DNA of 64,000 nucleotides from Stomorhina lunata. Taxonomy: Eukaryota; Arthropoda; Insecta; Diptera; Rhiniidae. This document shows positions 13,201 through 22,268 of this stretch, in pieces; the stretch's first letter is position 1, and each line of letters opens with the position of its first letter. The notes below the pieces were generated by a model. That model had not been told where the DNA came from. It worked only from the letters and a program-made list of their open reading frames with translations, and ran no database searches. The DNA is taken from NCBI GenBank assembly GCA_933228675.1, contig OW121743.1, positions 52,125,215-52,189,214 of the forward strand, given 5' to 3'. A program made the translations under genes and the position numbers.

Positions 13201-16200
13201 GAAAAAATACAACAACTTTGTGGTTTACTAGCATAAAGCCAATGGGCAAGTAGAGCTCATGAACCGGACAATTTTATCGATGCTTCCACTCAAAAATATC
13301 GCCAATGGGACATTTAACTTCATACCATCCAATGCTCCTTGAATGAAATGAAAAATTCAACAACTTGATACTTCCCGCATGCTCTTCTATCTGGGTTCCA
13401 ACCTCAGGATAATCTCGGAAATCGGCTGGTGTTAATATTACAAGATGATAACTCAAAGACAGTTCGAACGAATGGGTTCAGGAAGAACGAATGGGTTTCT
13501 TCCTCGGGATATTCTCGGAAATCGGCTAGTATTAATATTACAAGATGATAACTCAAAGACAGTTCCTCAGGAAGAATGAATAGCAAACTTGAGATTTGGT
13601 ACACGTCTCAAACGAAGCCCCTTGTACGGGTTCCTCAAGAATGCGTCTGATGGTCTGAAGCTCTGGTGCTAACTCCCGCCTTATGAGAATGACGAAGATC
13701 GAATATTCTACAGCCAGGACGCTGATTAAGCAGGAATGACCGACTTTTGTTTTCTTACTACTTATTTTTTTTAAATTTTAATACTTGAATTTGAGTCTCT
13801 TTTCAACCGTTGAACCATCAACATCTCAATAAAATCTGTTAAACAGTTGATTATCGTGTTTCATTTTCCTGACATACTCACGCTTAATTATAGCCAAACT
13901 TAACTTATTGACATAATATAAGGGACTATATAGTTAAGATAATCACCGGTTCTGGTGTGTACTTCCTGGAACAAAATATCAGGAGATCTTATGGACATCC
14001 TGATGAGTGTAGCAATAGTCTTGTATTCAAAAAAAATATTAAAAGGAATAATGATTTGATTTGTGACAGTAGGGCAGTACTTAAAGCTTTACAAGAACAT
14101 AGAGCATCACACCAAGACTACTAGTTCTAATGGACCTAACAGTATAATGCCGGGTCCAAAGTCATTGTTATATCCATGGCAAAGAGATGGGCGATGAATT
14201 AGCGATACAGGGTTCAGACTACGTATGAAACCCCCATTTGCCAGTTAGTTAAGTCAATGGTGTAATATAGAGTATCAAGGGCTCTATGGAACTAGATATA
14301 AAATCCGCTATTTGTCAGTTATTTATTCATGGATTAATTAATTAACCACGGAAACTTGGTGTTATTAGATGGTCTACAGTGGTATTCCTTCATACATCGA
14401 AGTGCAAAAAAATAGTAGAAGTGATCCTACAACAATGAAATTTGGCATACTTCTTCAGTTTTATATAGATAGAAAAAATTCAAAATGCGTCGACTTCTTT
14501 TGGTGCCTGTCTTGGATCCCCATTTTTTTTTACAAATTTTTCTTCTTAATGTACAAATCGCAATTCTCAACAGAATTTGACGCACGTATATTGATATAAA
14601 AAGAGGTCCACTTATTATGGTTGAAATTAGTCGACATGGGTACCAGTCCTGAACGCCCATTTTTTCACCTTTTTTTTCAATGTACAAGTCGCTATTCTCA
14701 ACCGAATTTGATGAAATTCGGCACACGTCTATTAGTTGATCCAAAAAATTGATCTATTTATTTTGGTTGAAATCAGTTGACTCATTGGGTACCTGCCGTG
14801 GACCTCCCATTTTGCACCATTTTTTTTATGTATTTATAAGCCGCAGTTCTCAACAGAATTTATAGAAATTCGGCACATGTCTATAAATTGATCCAAGAAA
14901 GAGGTATACTAATTTTGGTTGAGATCCCTTGACTCTTAGAGGTAGCTATCTTTGACCCAATTTCTTCACTTATTTTTGTTCTCAATGTTTGAACCGAAAT
15001 TCTCAACAAAATTTGATGCAATTTGGCACATGTCATTTTTATACCCACCATCAAAAAGAATTGAGATTGTCATTTTCTTAAAATTAGCTCAAAATCCAAA
15101 ATTGAAGAATATTCTGAATCCTTATGAAATTCTAAGACGAGGGATGACCGTCTGTCTGTTGCCTGAACAAAAGTAAACAAAAGGTGGGTCACTGAAATTT
15201 GGCAAAAATATTCATCGTTTGTTGGTAATGGTATTGAAATGGTATTGAAATTGGGCGAAATCGGTTTACATTTTACCATAGCTCCCGTATAACCTCTCAT
15301 AGGCCAATCTCTTATTTGCTAACAAATGACAAATTATAACAGATATGATGATCAAATTTAGCACAGAGAAGTTTTGCATGCAGCGTTTGAAATTTCATCA
15401 AAATCGGTTCAAATTTAACCATAGCTCCCACACTATTCTAGCTATGGTCACTAAATTGAGTACAAGGAAGTCTTATGTCAATGCTAGCTAGTTTTATCAC
15501 AATCGGTCACTATTTGACCATAGCTCCCATATAAAAACTTACGAAAACACAAAAATACCAAAAATATAGGGGGTTTGTGTCCGTATGTTCGTCAAATGAA
15601 AGGGGACAAAATTCTACGAAAGTATTTTCGATATCTTGAAAAAGTTTTGTATTGAAAATGGGTAAAATCGGTTCACATTTAGTTAGAGCTCCTATATTCC
15701 CCAGCCCTGGAAATCACAATAACGCTGATAAATTCTTGACATTTCTTCATTTGACAGCTAATTCCTTCCCAAACTTCCTAAATATTAAATTCTGTCCTCT
15801 CGAAGATTATAAATTACTAGCTGACCCGGTCCACGTTGCTAGCCCTAAGCAAACATTAGATATAGATAGATGCCATTGGTGGTGCAATATGAAAATTGGA
15901 TTTTGCCACGCCTCTCCGCCCCCAGACCAAAAATCAGACTTCACAGTATCACCCGCCTTGATATTCTGAAGATTCCCTGAAAATTTCATCAACATCGGTC
16001 CAGCCGTTTTGAAGTCCATACGTTACATACTTACACATATCCATTTTTATAAATATAGATAGATAACTATTCCTATTACTATGCCTCCGCTTTTATATGG
16101 AAATTATAACTTATTATATAATTGTAAAACCTATATCTGACATAAATATGGTCTTAAAATCGGCTATAGAAAGAGATATAGAAAACAATATATTAAAAAT

Positions 16201-19200
16201 TCGGAGTGTTGTGGCTTAGTTATCAAGCACGTCGACTACTAAGTATAACATTCTGCCTGGGTTCAAGCCCCATTGGCGGCAGACATCAATTTATGTAATT
16301 GTTAATTTCTACAAGCACTACAGCATTAACGCGCAGTCGATGTAAAACAAATTATATTGGCTGTAGAACAAAAAGCTTAAATAATGCTTCAAGCTTTTAA
16401 ATTTTTTTTATTTTAATTTTAGCAATTTTAATTCCCGGCTTTTGGAGTATTGAAAGTGGTTTACTATTCTTGGTGGCAGCTTCGCTTATTGGTCGTTCCG
16501 TCAGTGATATTTGGATGATACAAAATGCCACCGTTGTGGAAAGTACAATCATACACATGAACAAATCCGGCTTTAGAACGGCCTTAATCAAATATTTAGC
16601 AGCTTTACCAATGGTATTGTAGCATTTTCAAATAATTGAAATTTATTTAACGAAATTGTTTTCTTTTCCCCCCATTTAGATTTCCGTAGTAACCAATATT
16701 TTAAAATGGAGTTTGGGTGAATTAAAATTAAGATTTAGAACCAATTTAACACATCATCTATACAATCAGTACCTGACGTAAGTTTTGAAGTCTAAATTTT
16801 CGCTTTATATTTAAAATGTAGAGAAGTGTTCGTTTAATTAAACCAAACACGTATTATGAAAATGCAATTCCTATTTAAGTTAAGACAAGAAAATTATTAA
16901 GCGGAAACTTCTCTACTACTAGAAGTAAAATTTGGTTTTATTTTATTTCTTAAATATCCCTTTCTTCTACTTCTTTGTCTTTAGTGGTTATACTTACTAC
17001 AAAATGTCAAATTTAGATAATAGAATAGCTAATGCCGATCAACTATTAACCACAGACATTGACAAATTCTGTGAAAGTGCCACAGATTTGTATTCGAATA
17101 TCAGTAAACCCATTTTGGATATATTTATTTACGTCTACCGTCTAACGGTTAATCTGGGCGGCAAAGTATGTTTTCTTTTAAATTTGTACCCAAAATCCTA
17201 ATTTTATAATACTCTTAAACATTTTAGACTCCCTCCATTTTAATGGTTTATCTGCTCTTCGCTGGTGTCATTCTCACCCATATGCGTCGTCCCACAGGCC
17301 GCCTGACCGTTGAAGAACAAAAACTGGAAGGTGAATTCCGTTATGTTAACAGCCGTTTGATTACCAATTCCGAAGAAGTGGCCTTCTATCAGGGCAATCA
17401 TCGTGAGAAACTAACCTTATTGGCCAGTTATTCAAAGTTACGTTCACATTTGCGTAAATTTTTGGAATTCCGCGTTGGCATGGGTATTGTGGATAATATT
17501 GTGGGCAAATGTAAGTTCTTGTTTGGGAAATTATTATTTTTGAAATGAACTCAAATGAAATTTCCATTTCAGATTTCGCTTCCATTGTTGGTTTCTATGC
17601 TGTATCGATTCCCTTCTTTAACCCCAATCATCCTTTGTTATCGGGTGAAAATCGAGGTCAACGTTTAGAGGTAAGTTTCTTTAATTTTATTTAGCTAAAG
17701 ATGGTAGCGTCAAAGTGTCTACTTAGAAAGTGTTTGCTGTTGAAATTTATATGTATTAAAATTTAGAAGAATCCGAACCGCGTTGCTAGATCAAATTATA
17801 ATTTCGTAATTAAAACAATTTTCACGTAATGCAAACCATTAAAAAAGTATAAACTTTAGACTTGTGTACCCCTTTGATTATACTTTATAAGAGGAACACA
17901 CAGGAAACTGCGCAATTAAGCAGAATATGAGTTTTGATCCATAATGACATCAATTATCATTTCAATAACAGAAGGCTTTAGTTCAGAAAGGCGTTTGACT
18001 ATATGATACATTATCTCTTGCAGCTTAACACCTAGCGGATCTTAACTTAAATAAGTCCCCTGAAGCAGTGCTCTTCGACGTTAGCTCGTCCATTAGCCAA
18101 CCTTTTTAGCGCCTTTTACTATGCCGGTGAATTTCCTATGTATTGGTAATTTCCAAATTAAAGCCAATGTCCAAAAAAGGTGAGGCTAGCAACTCCGAAA
18201 ATTACCGCCCAATGGCAATTTGTTCCGCGATTTCCAGAGTAATGGAAAGTATAGTAAACTTTCATCTAGTACAATATTTGGGGTCTAATAGCTTACTAAA
18301 CGACAGGCAGTATCGATTTTGTAGAGGCCGCTCTACGGGTAATGTTTTAGCCTATTTATTCTATTCACCGTTTTGGCGAAAGTAATGTTATAACTCTCGA
18401 TATTTGCAAAGCGTTCGATAGAGTGTGGCATGGAGCACTCATTGCTTTTGGTATAGGTAACAATTTCTCTCGGTTTATGTCGAGCTTTCTCTGAGATCAC
18501 ACTATGTATAGGAGTTGTTATACTTGGTATATCGTCCGACTGTGGAAGCAGGGATTTGGTTTGTCGTCTTAAGTAGATCTTTGAGGCCCTATGCTCCACT
18601 GGGAGTCAAGGATAACAGAAGAAGATTAAGTAGATCTTCATTTCTTATGCGATTCGGCCACCATATATTAAGGATTTGCCTTAAGCATTTGTGTTAATGC
18701 CAAAAGTTGATACATTGGCTTTTGGCATTAACAACTGCATTATCCTTTCGTCCATGATATGCAAATTAAACACTTCCAAATCAGCTATCTCTCTCTATCA
18801 ATTAACGCCTAAAATAGCTGTCAGTTCGGAGCCAATGTCCACCATTCTGTTTCCCTTTTATACAATAAGTTTTATAACCTTCTTCTTAACTTAGCAGCTG
18901 AACTGAAAGGTAATCCTACCGAAATAAAGATACTATTATTTCTGAATTCAAAACTAATACCTTTGTTTTCTTTCATTTTTTCACTGGGTTTCCTGTGCTT
19001 TTTTTCTTGAGTAAACAAAATAAGGAACCTATTTTGTTTACTTCTGTGGGCTCAGAGATTGGTCTTATTTATACTCTTTAATAGATTCCAAACCCCATCC
19101 CTTCACGCCTTCAATTTGTTTGTAAAGGTTTGCAGTCGTTTATCGATGGCATTAGCGCGTTTCCATGTTTTGCAGCTGTAATACAGGATGGACTTGACAT

Positions 19201-21611
19201 TCGAGTTGAATATTCCTAACATAGTTGTTGTTGATATTTGCCGAGATTTTTAAATAGCTCGAAGAATGCCGAATGCAGATTTTGCCTTATTAATACGCGA
19301 TTTAATATCCTCGTTTGCGCCACCTTTTGTAGTTACTAAACTTCGCAGGTAATTAAAGGTATCTACACATCCAATAACCTTGTTATCCACATTGATGTGT
19401 GTCAACGGGTTTGCGCGATAGCCTCCGGACATAATCTTTGTCTTGGAAATATTAATTTCCAGACCAGCAATACGAGATTCAGCAGTGATAGCGTTAGTAT
19501 TCTCTTGAAGGTGGCCAGAGCTTTGGCTTAGAAGTCATACGTCATCGGCATATTCCAAGTCCTCAAGTTGTTAAAAGGGTGTTGTCCATTGGATACCGTG
19601 TCTACCATTTAGAGCTGTGCGCATTATATTGTCGATGACGAGGATAAAAATTATAGGTGATAAGATACATCCTTGCCTTACTCTAGTAGTAACATCGAAC
19701 ATATCTGATAGTTTACCTTTGTGTAGGACTCGACATTTAAAATCAACCTACATTTTCCGGATTAAGTTGAGCATTTTCGTCGGCATGTTACGATTTTCTA
19801 CAATTCTCCATAGATACATAGCTTCTATTGACATTGTCGAAGGCCTTCATAGAGTCGATTAACGCTAGGTAAGTAGGAGTGCGGAATTCATTACATTGCT
19901 CTAATAATATTCTTACTGTGTTGATTAGATTAACACAAGAACGGTTTTCTCTAAACCCAAACTGATTTTCGCGGAGTGTAGAGGATACTGCGTCGGATAT
20001 TCTGTTCAAAATTTCACGACTTAATATTTCCCTCGGTATTGGGAGAATTGTTATACCCCTGTAGTTATCGCAGTCTTTGTGGTCACCCTTTTTTGGTATT
20101 TTGACTAATATACCTTTATTCCAGGAGTTTGTTACTATTATTACCACTAGAATTTGTTACTATTCCATCTTTACTCTCTACTCTTTTAATTCTTTTTTTT
20201 TTTCTAGACTTTTGCTTTCTCTTATATTTGAGTGAAGGTGTAGTTTTGACACCGCCTTAGAAACCTAACCTAAAAGCTTGTATTCCGATTTTTTTTACTA
20301 TATCGAAAATATTAGTTTAGAATCTAGATTATATACATAGAATTGAAACGATATTTTAAGTGGGCTAAAATCTATCTATCGTGGTTAGGGATTACCCCAG
20401 ACTGTCCTTATGCGCCCTAAATTAAAAAAAAAAACATATTGGAAACAAAATAATCTTGTACAATATTTAATTTAAATCACTTTTATTTCAGGCATATTAT
20501 ACATATGGTAGAATGTTGATAAAGCTGGCAGAGGCTATTGGTCGTTTGGTTTTAGCTGGTCGTGAAATGACACGTTTAGCTGGTAAATACATTTTTTAAC
20601 TTACCCTCCAAAAAAGATTTATAACCCTAATACACCATTTATTTTCTAAAAGGTTTCACTGCTCGCATGACCGAATTAATTAAGGTATTGAATGATCTCA
20701 ATAAAGGCACCTACGAACGCACCATGGTTAACGGTATCTCAAATAAACATTCCGATTTTGGTCCCGGCAAAGGTGAAATGGTGTTTGAAGATAACATAAT
20801 CAAATTCGAAAACGTACCATTGGTAACGCCTAATGGTGATGTTTTGGTGAAGGATTTGACCTTTGAAGTCAAGTAAGAGTTTTGAATAAAATTTATAGCT
20901 TAAAAATTGTTTTATAGGGTTAATTTTTGAAATTTTTTAGATCTGGCACAAATGTTTTGGTCTGTGGTCCAAATGGCTGTGGTAAATCTAGTTTATTCCG
21001 TATTTTAGGTGAATTATGGCCAACATGGGGTGGAAAGGTAACAAAGCCCCTACGTGGCAAGCTATTTTACATACCCCAAAGACCTTACATGACTTTGGGT
21101 TCTTTAAGAGATCAGGTATGATAAGGGTTTTTATGATTTAAGGAAAAATGATTTTTGATAATGATTTTTTTTTTTTTTTTTGTTAACTTAATCGTAGATC
21201 ATTTATCCCCATACCCGTGATGATATGCGCCTTCGTGGGAGAACCGATGAAGATCTTATGCAATACTTGGACATTGTACAGCTCACCTATTTGGAACAAC
21301 GCGAAAATGGTTTGGATGCCATTGAGGATTGGATTGATGTTTTGTCGGGCGGCGAGAAGCAACGTATTGCCATGGCTCGTCTCTTCTATCACAAGCCGCA
21401 GTTTGCCATTTTGGATGAGTGCACCAGTGCTGTATCGGTCGATGTTGAGGGCGATATGTACAGTTATTGTCGTGAGGCTGGTATTACACTATTCACCGTT
21501 TCACATCGCAAATCTTTGTGGGTACACCACGACTACTTTTTGCAATTTGATGGTCGTGGTCATTACGAATTCGGTCTTATCGATCAAGATAAAGAACAAT
21601 TCGGTTCATAA
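1096..21611 (+). CDS. Pmp70: Peroxisomal half ABC transporter, PMP70/ABCD3 type (gene span, 5' exon missing)
   Basis: ABCD3-family half-transporters dimerise in the peroxisomal membrane and import fatty acyl-CoAs for beta-oxidation. Ten exons join in frame with GT/AG borders: 1096-1208, 16423-16613, 16680-16777, 16985-17165, 17228-17510, 17573-17670, 20492-20582, 20653-20872, 20941-21115, 21198-21611. They give 620 residues plus stop; mammalian PMP70 has about 659, so roughly one N-terminal exon (start Met, peroxisome-targeting part, first hydrophobic stretch) lies left of the window. Visible order: membrane domain (about 38-300), the conserved [10 protein letters not shown] (EAA-like) segment, then the ATPase with Walker [10 protein letters not shown], signature LSGGEKQR, Walker B FAILDE and H-loop TVSHR. 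The C-terminus QFGS resembles the mammalian end. No frameshift or premature stop was seen. ABCD1/2 are less likely because the sequence follows PMP70 closely. The symbol is by homology. Confidence 0.95.
1365..1450 (+). repeat. tRNA-derived SINE head
   Basis: Contains an A-box-like stretch (TGTGGCTTAATTAG) and a B box (GGGTTCGAGCC) at normal Pol III spacing. It does not fold as a functional tRNA gene with matching acceptor arms. A sister copy lies at 16204-16288 in the same orientation. Confidence 0.6.
1451..2327. other. AT-rich intron stretch with small inverted repeats
   Basis: There is an A18 run near 1525. A short palindrome TTGTCCCATGG(A/G)GGACAA-like occurs twice (near 1577 and 1663). 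An imperfect inverted repeat of about 38 bp links 1690-1735 with 1813-1853. No gene is visible. Confidence 0.5.
3801..4004 (+). repeat. Hairpin element in the satellite, copy A1
   Basis: A non-satellite insert carrying a stem-loop at 3862-3891 (11-bp stem TCTGTTACATT, loop TATTTATT), a 22-bp block at 3940-3961 that recurs exactly at 4564-4585 and inverted at 26589-26610, and a terminal hairpin at 3954-4004 (arms ATGGTTGGTTAAGCCAT and its complement, 15-nt loop). Confidence 0.85.
4423..4627 (+). repeat. Hairpin element in the satellite, copy A2
   Basis: A near-identical copy of 3801-4004, about 622 bp downstream, with the same two hairpins. Together with the following satellite monomers it forms a two-copy higher-order repeat. 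Confidence 0.85.
5623..6300 (-). CDS. Small polytopic membrane protein, unknown family, nested in Pmp70 intron
   Basis: An uninterrupted 225-codon reading frame on the strand opposite Pmp70, inside its largest intron. I do not recognise the family. The start at 6298-6300 has a good fly Kozak context (CAAACAATGG). Hydrophobic segments at about residues 3-23, 37-57, 63-88 and 119-137 (plus a weaker one near 98-107) suggest a four- or five-pass membrane protein. The tail from about residue 203 is an Arg/Asn/Ser-rich low-complexity region encoded by a CGATTACGA-type repeat. Base composition and amino-acid use are those of an ordinary protein, unlike the surrounding satellite. No intron or conserved catalytic motif was seen. 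A 235-bp MITE sits about 190 bp upstream of the start. Nested intronic genes of this kind in flies are often testis-expressed, but nothing here shows that. Confidence 0.6.
   Translation of the reverse strand: MASSLAVAFAALMQIVLGISFFIEQNRDRCSTAPTLASWIFLIAFLDILLDICVYPVRYMHLPYICQIIVETIVTVLLTEFGTLMVWCTIEKICCKLSKYLLLLIGLKPHVYYEWEDYILGTSTTLTSVCILLFVAQATDHFHLLRKRSLRIYRKIYSFLIEYWCQFQAMLRPKSKCATEEFTPHTTECFDLDSEISFQPRPQQNRRRNRSRSNNRSRSRNRNRK
6493..6727. mobile_element. 235-bp MITE with 32-bp perfect TIRs
   Basis: The first 32 bases (starting CTGTGGCTTGGTGCTAAAAG) are exactly the reverse complement of the last 32. The element is flanked on both sides by AAAT, which may be the target-site duplication. 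It lies upstream of the nested gene at 5623-6300. It has no coding capacity. Confidence 0.85.
6970..7210 (+). repeat. Interspersed repeat shared with the stx intron
   Basis: ATACCAAGCAACGGTTCTGA, AAAATATGGGTTA and TAGTAACCCACTCCT occur here and in the same order at 45030-45300, where the copy is longer. The family was not identified. A GAAAGAAG run (about 7150-7185) lies inside it. Confidence 0.55.
7382..7510. mobile_element. 129-bp near-palindromic MITE, TSD TAA (copy 1)
   Basis: The arms (TGTGGGGTTTATATAACTCA and its complement at the other end) pair over nearly the whole length. TAA flanks both sides; the uninterrupted sister of the host MITE (34736-35054) shows the empty site with a single TAA. 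A 3-bp TWA duplication is typical of PIF/Harbinger-type elements. Confidence 0.85.
7551..8890. other. Intron stretch with diverged repeats, no gene
   Basis: Only short chance frames. The phrases around 8080-8130 and 8430-8500 have relatives near 28740 and 31490-31730, so this is probably an old interspersed repeat. Confidence 0.4.
8891..9640. repeat. Tandem duplication, about 319-bp period
   Basis: The block from TCAATCTTTAAAGAGCTAAG through AAGACTTTATAATATGAAGA and CCATAAAAA recurs once about 319 bp later (8939 versus 9258). A reverse-orientation relative of its right part lies at 29500-29760. Confidence 0.7.
10188..10922 (+). CDS. Gag-like protein of the decayed gypsy element
   Basis: 244 codons, still open. 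The central part ([20 protein letters not shown] and LAEKLVEEF) resembles the retrotransposon gag capsid family. The frame stops before any CCHC zinc knuckle, so it is probably truncated at the C-terminus. It belongs to the retroelement at 9870-13890, not to a host gene. Confidence 0.7.
   Translation: MDIPESNIHNQIDELKNMMQQFMSCVESRINYSVTEIAEAIPEFNPTNDGSLSAQQFVHRVDTAMSAYRFEEKALILAVFSKLKGPAKLWLDGSVETYTSWRLLAEKLVEEFRSELDESEIHRIMSRTQRESNEGEIDYCFRMSSLGKKLKLSDRAIIKYTRDGLNNRDLQYATATMQFSSLREMRKTFSEFLCNTSSGSNTTKPSYAAKGLPGNIKNEQLESSIKTRQHMIQHITSYLIEKLY
11361..11576 (+). pseudogene. Reverse-transcriptase fragment of the gypsy element
   Basis: The frame has the gypsy RT motifs in order: [14 protein letters not shown] (for VDYRxLN..P) and [16 protein letters not shown] (for FSxLDLxxGYxQIP). 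It is broken by a stop at 11574-11576. The catalytic YxDD part follows only in damaged form. Confidence 0.75.
11700..12570 (+). pseudogene. Duplicated RT/RNase H segment of the gypsy element
   Basis: [26 protein letters not shown] occurs twice (near 11860 and 12435), with matching upstream DNA (GAATTACTTC near 11728 and 12248). This indicates an internal duplication of about 520-570 bp. Both copies have stops. Confidence 0.7.
14500..15040. repeat. Four-unit diverged tandem repeat
   Basis: ATTCTCAAC.GAATTTGA with flanking text recurs at about 14562, 14693, 14846 and 14998 (period about 130-155 bp). No coding potential. Confidence 0.6.
15240..15680. repeat. Repeats of AAATCGGTTCA..TTTxACCATAGCTCCC
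   Basis: The motif recurs at about 15255, 15400, 15500 and 15665, in the same orientation. Similar phrases occur as interspersed repeats elsewhere in the window (near 28755 and 31665). Confidence 0.5.
15815..16075 (+). repeat. Non-autonomous retroelement-like repeat
   Basis: Starts AGCTGACCCGGTCCACGTTG, contains ATCGGTCCAGCCGTTTTGAA, and ends in a TATAGATAGATA tail. This is the architecture of widespread arthropod RTE-tail-type short elements. There is no coding sequence. Confidence 0.5.
16204..16288 (+). repeat. tRNA-derived SINE head, second copy
   Basis: Shares GTCGACTACTAAG and TTCTGCCTGGGTTC with the copy at 1365-1450, including the A and B boxes. It lies about 135 bp before the next Pmp70 exon. 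Confidence 0.6.
16423..16613 (+). CDS. Pmp70: Pmp70 exon
   Basis: Encodes [20 protein letters not shown] and then [20 protein letters not shown], ending in [11 protein letters not shown]. This is the second transmembrane region of PMP70; mammalian VSRTYCDVWMIQNGTLIE aligns directly. Acceptor TTTTAG at 16417-16422, donor GTATTG at 16614. Confidence 0.95.
16680..16777 (+). CDS. Pmp70: Pmp70 exon
   Basis: Encodes [20 protein letters not shown] then [12 protein letters not shown], matching the PMP70 segment that ends the third membrane helix and enters the cytosolic loop. Donor GTAAGT at 16778; preceded by a 66-bp intron. Confidence 0.95.
16985..17165 (+). CDS. Pmp70: Pmp70 exon
   Basis: Encodes [20 protein letters not shown] followed by [20 protein letters not shown] and [14 protein letters not shown]. 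The [19 protein letters not shown] block is close to diagnostic for PMP70. Acceptor at 16984, donor GTATGT at 17166. Confidence 0.96.
17228..17510 (+). CDS. Pmp70: Pmp70 exon
   Basis: Encodes a membrane helix ([20 protein letters not shown]) and the conserved [20 protein letters not shown] loop that contacts the ATPase domain in ABCD proteins. Flanked by two 62-bp introns; donor GTAAGT at 17511. Confidence 0.96.
17573..17670 (+). CDS. Pmp70: Pmp70 exon
   Basis: Encodes [20 protein letters not shown] and [12 protein letters not shown], the last membrane-spanning portion. Acceptor TTTCAG and donor GTAAGT are clear. The following intron is the second TE-expanded one (17671-20491). Confidence 0.92.
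18010..18660 (+). pseudogene. Jockey/CR1-like LINE reverse-transcriptase fragment
   Basis: Plus-strand pieces read [10 protein letters not shown], then [20 protein letters not shown] and [15 protein letters not shown], the fingers/palm of a non-LTR RT, with frameshifts. The continuation [19 protein letters not shown] matches the copy at 30346. A 44-bp RTE tail is inserted at 18582-18625. Confidence 0.8.
18582..18625 (+). mobile_element. 44-bp RTE-like LINE tail insertion with 13-bp TSD
   Basis: This is the terminal sequence TGAGGCCCTATGCTCCACTG and following bases of the RTE-like family (compare 37595-37640). It is flanked by perfect TTAAGTAGATCTT repeats at 18569-18581 and 18626-18638. Confidence 0.8.
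19085..20150 (-). pseudogene. RTE-like LINE reverse-transcriptase fragment
   Basis: The minus strand reads [62 protein letters not shown] and EYADDV followed by a stop, then the post-RT segment shared with 36840-37640. It keeps the catalytic YADD but is broken by stops and frameshifts. It lies antisense inside a Pmp70 intron. Confidence 0.85.
20492..20582 (+). CDS. Pmp70: Pmp70 exon
   Basis: Encodes [20 protein letters not shown] then [11 protein letters not shown], the helix preceding the ATPase domain. Mammalian [19 protein letters not shown] aligns directly. Acceptor TTTCAG ends at 20491. Confidence 0.95.
20653..20872 (+). CDS. Pmp70: Pmp70 exon
   Basis: Encodes [20 protein letters not shown] and the linker, then the first ATPase strands ([20 protein letters not shown] and KDLTFEV). 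The PxxTPNGDVL motif is the ABCD A-loop region. Donor GTAAGA at 20873. Confidence 0.96.
20941..21115 (+). CDS. Pmp70: Pmp70 exon with Walker A
   Basis: Encodes [20 protein letters not shown], containing the Walker A P-loop, and then the Q-loop region [19 protein letters not shown]. All key nucleotide-binding residues of this part are present. Confidence 0.97.
21198..21611 (+). CDS. Pmp70: Pmp70 last exon
   Basis: Encodes [20 protein letters not shown] through the ABC signature [15 protein letters not shown], Walker B (QFAILDE), D-loop region and H-loop (TVSHRKS), ending QFGS and TAA at 21609-21611. I found no clear AATAAA signal soon after the stop. A run of 16 C lies at 21671-21686 in the presumed 3' UTR. 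Confidence 0.97.
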   Translation: MIYPHTRDDMRLRGRTDEDLMQYLDIVQLTYLEQRENGLDAIEDWIDVLSGGEKQRIAMARLFYHKPQFAILDECTSAVSVDVEGDMYSYCREAGITLFTVSHRKSLWVHHDYFLQFDGRGHYEFGLIDQDKEQFGS

Positions 21612-21940
21612 GCGCAACAAAGAAATCGATTAAAATTCCAAAAGTAGTCCAAAAAACAAACCTCCTCCAACCCCCCCCCCCCCCCCTCGATAGATGTCGG
21701 TCTGTCACTTTATGATAAAAGAAATGCTGAGGCAAATGTTTAAGATTTCTGTCAAAGTTTACAGATAATGTATCATGTTGACATTGCTAGAAAATAATTG
21801 TGGTTGATGCTGCAATTTTATGTAACAACAATATTTAAATATGACTATCATATAGTGGCCAATATATTAGTTTTATTAACAAAAAAAAAATGTTTGAAAA
21901 AATTTCCATAATTTAAATTTTTATAGCTTTTGTTTTAATT

Positions 21941-22268
21941 ATTATAAGATGATTTTAAAAATGAATTAATTATTACAATACAAATTGATTTGTATTCACA
22001 GATTTTCTTTACACAATTTCCAATTATATTTCCCAATTTTTGAATTATATTTGAAAAGTTTTGGATTATTTTTCAGAATTTTCGTATTTTTGAAGAAAAT
22101 AGGAATTATAATATGATTTTAAAAATGAATTAATTATTACAATACAATTTGATTTATATTCACAGATTTTCTTTACACCATTTCCAATTATATTTCCCAA
22201 TTTTTGAATTATATTTGAAAAGTTTTGGATTATTTTTCAGAATTTTCGTATTTTTTAAGAAAATAGGA
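21941..22268. repeat. Two-copy tandem duplication after Pmp70
   Basis: About 165 bp (GATTTTAAAAATGAATTAAT through CAGAATTTTCGTATTTTT) occurs twice head to tail with few differences. It may lie in the Pmp70 3' UTR or just beyond. Confidence 0.8.

Larger units (their letters stand above)
9870..13890 (+). mobile_element. Decayed Ty3/gypsy-type LTR retroelement
   Basis: LTR-like direct repeats near 9885-10020 and 13745-13885 share CTCTTTTCAACCGTTGAACC, GTTGATTATCGTGTTTCATT and TTCCTGA. Between them are an open gag-like frame (10188-10922), reverse-transcriptase pieces (near 11361-11576), a connection/RNase H piece present twice, and an RNase H end ([10 protein letters not shown] near 12897). There are many stops and frameshifts, no recognisable integrase and no envelope gene. 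The left LTR may extend upstream (TATAAAAGAG near 9750). Confidence 0.8.
1209..16422 (+). other. Pmp70: 15.2-kb intron of Pmp70
   Basis: Intron between two in-frame exons (codon split C|CA gives Pro). It is about 200 times longer than most introns of this gene. It holds the 30-bp satellite, a nested minus-strand gene, several MITEs, a broken gypsy-type retroelement and tRNA-derived SINE pieces, listed separately. Confidence 0.85.
17671..20491 (+). other. Pmp70: 2.8-kb intron of Pmp70 filled with LINE fragments
   Basis: Bounded by exons ending RLE and starting AYYTYG. It contains a plus-strand Jockey/CR1-like RT fragment, a 44-bp RTE tail inserted in it, and a minus-strand RTE-like RT fragment. 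The stretches 18640-19100 and 20151-20491 show no further recognisable feature. Confidence 0.85.

Noticed and set aside
21671..21686. Run of 16 C as a regulatory site in the Pmp70 3' UTR
   Set aside because: Homopolymer runs of this kind are common and assembly-prone; nothing else supports a function.
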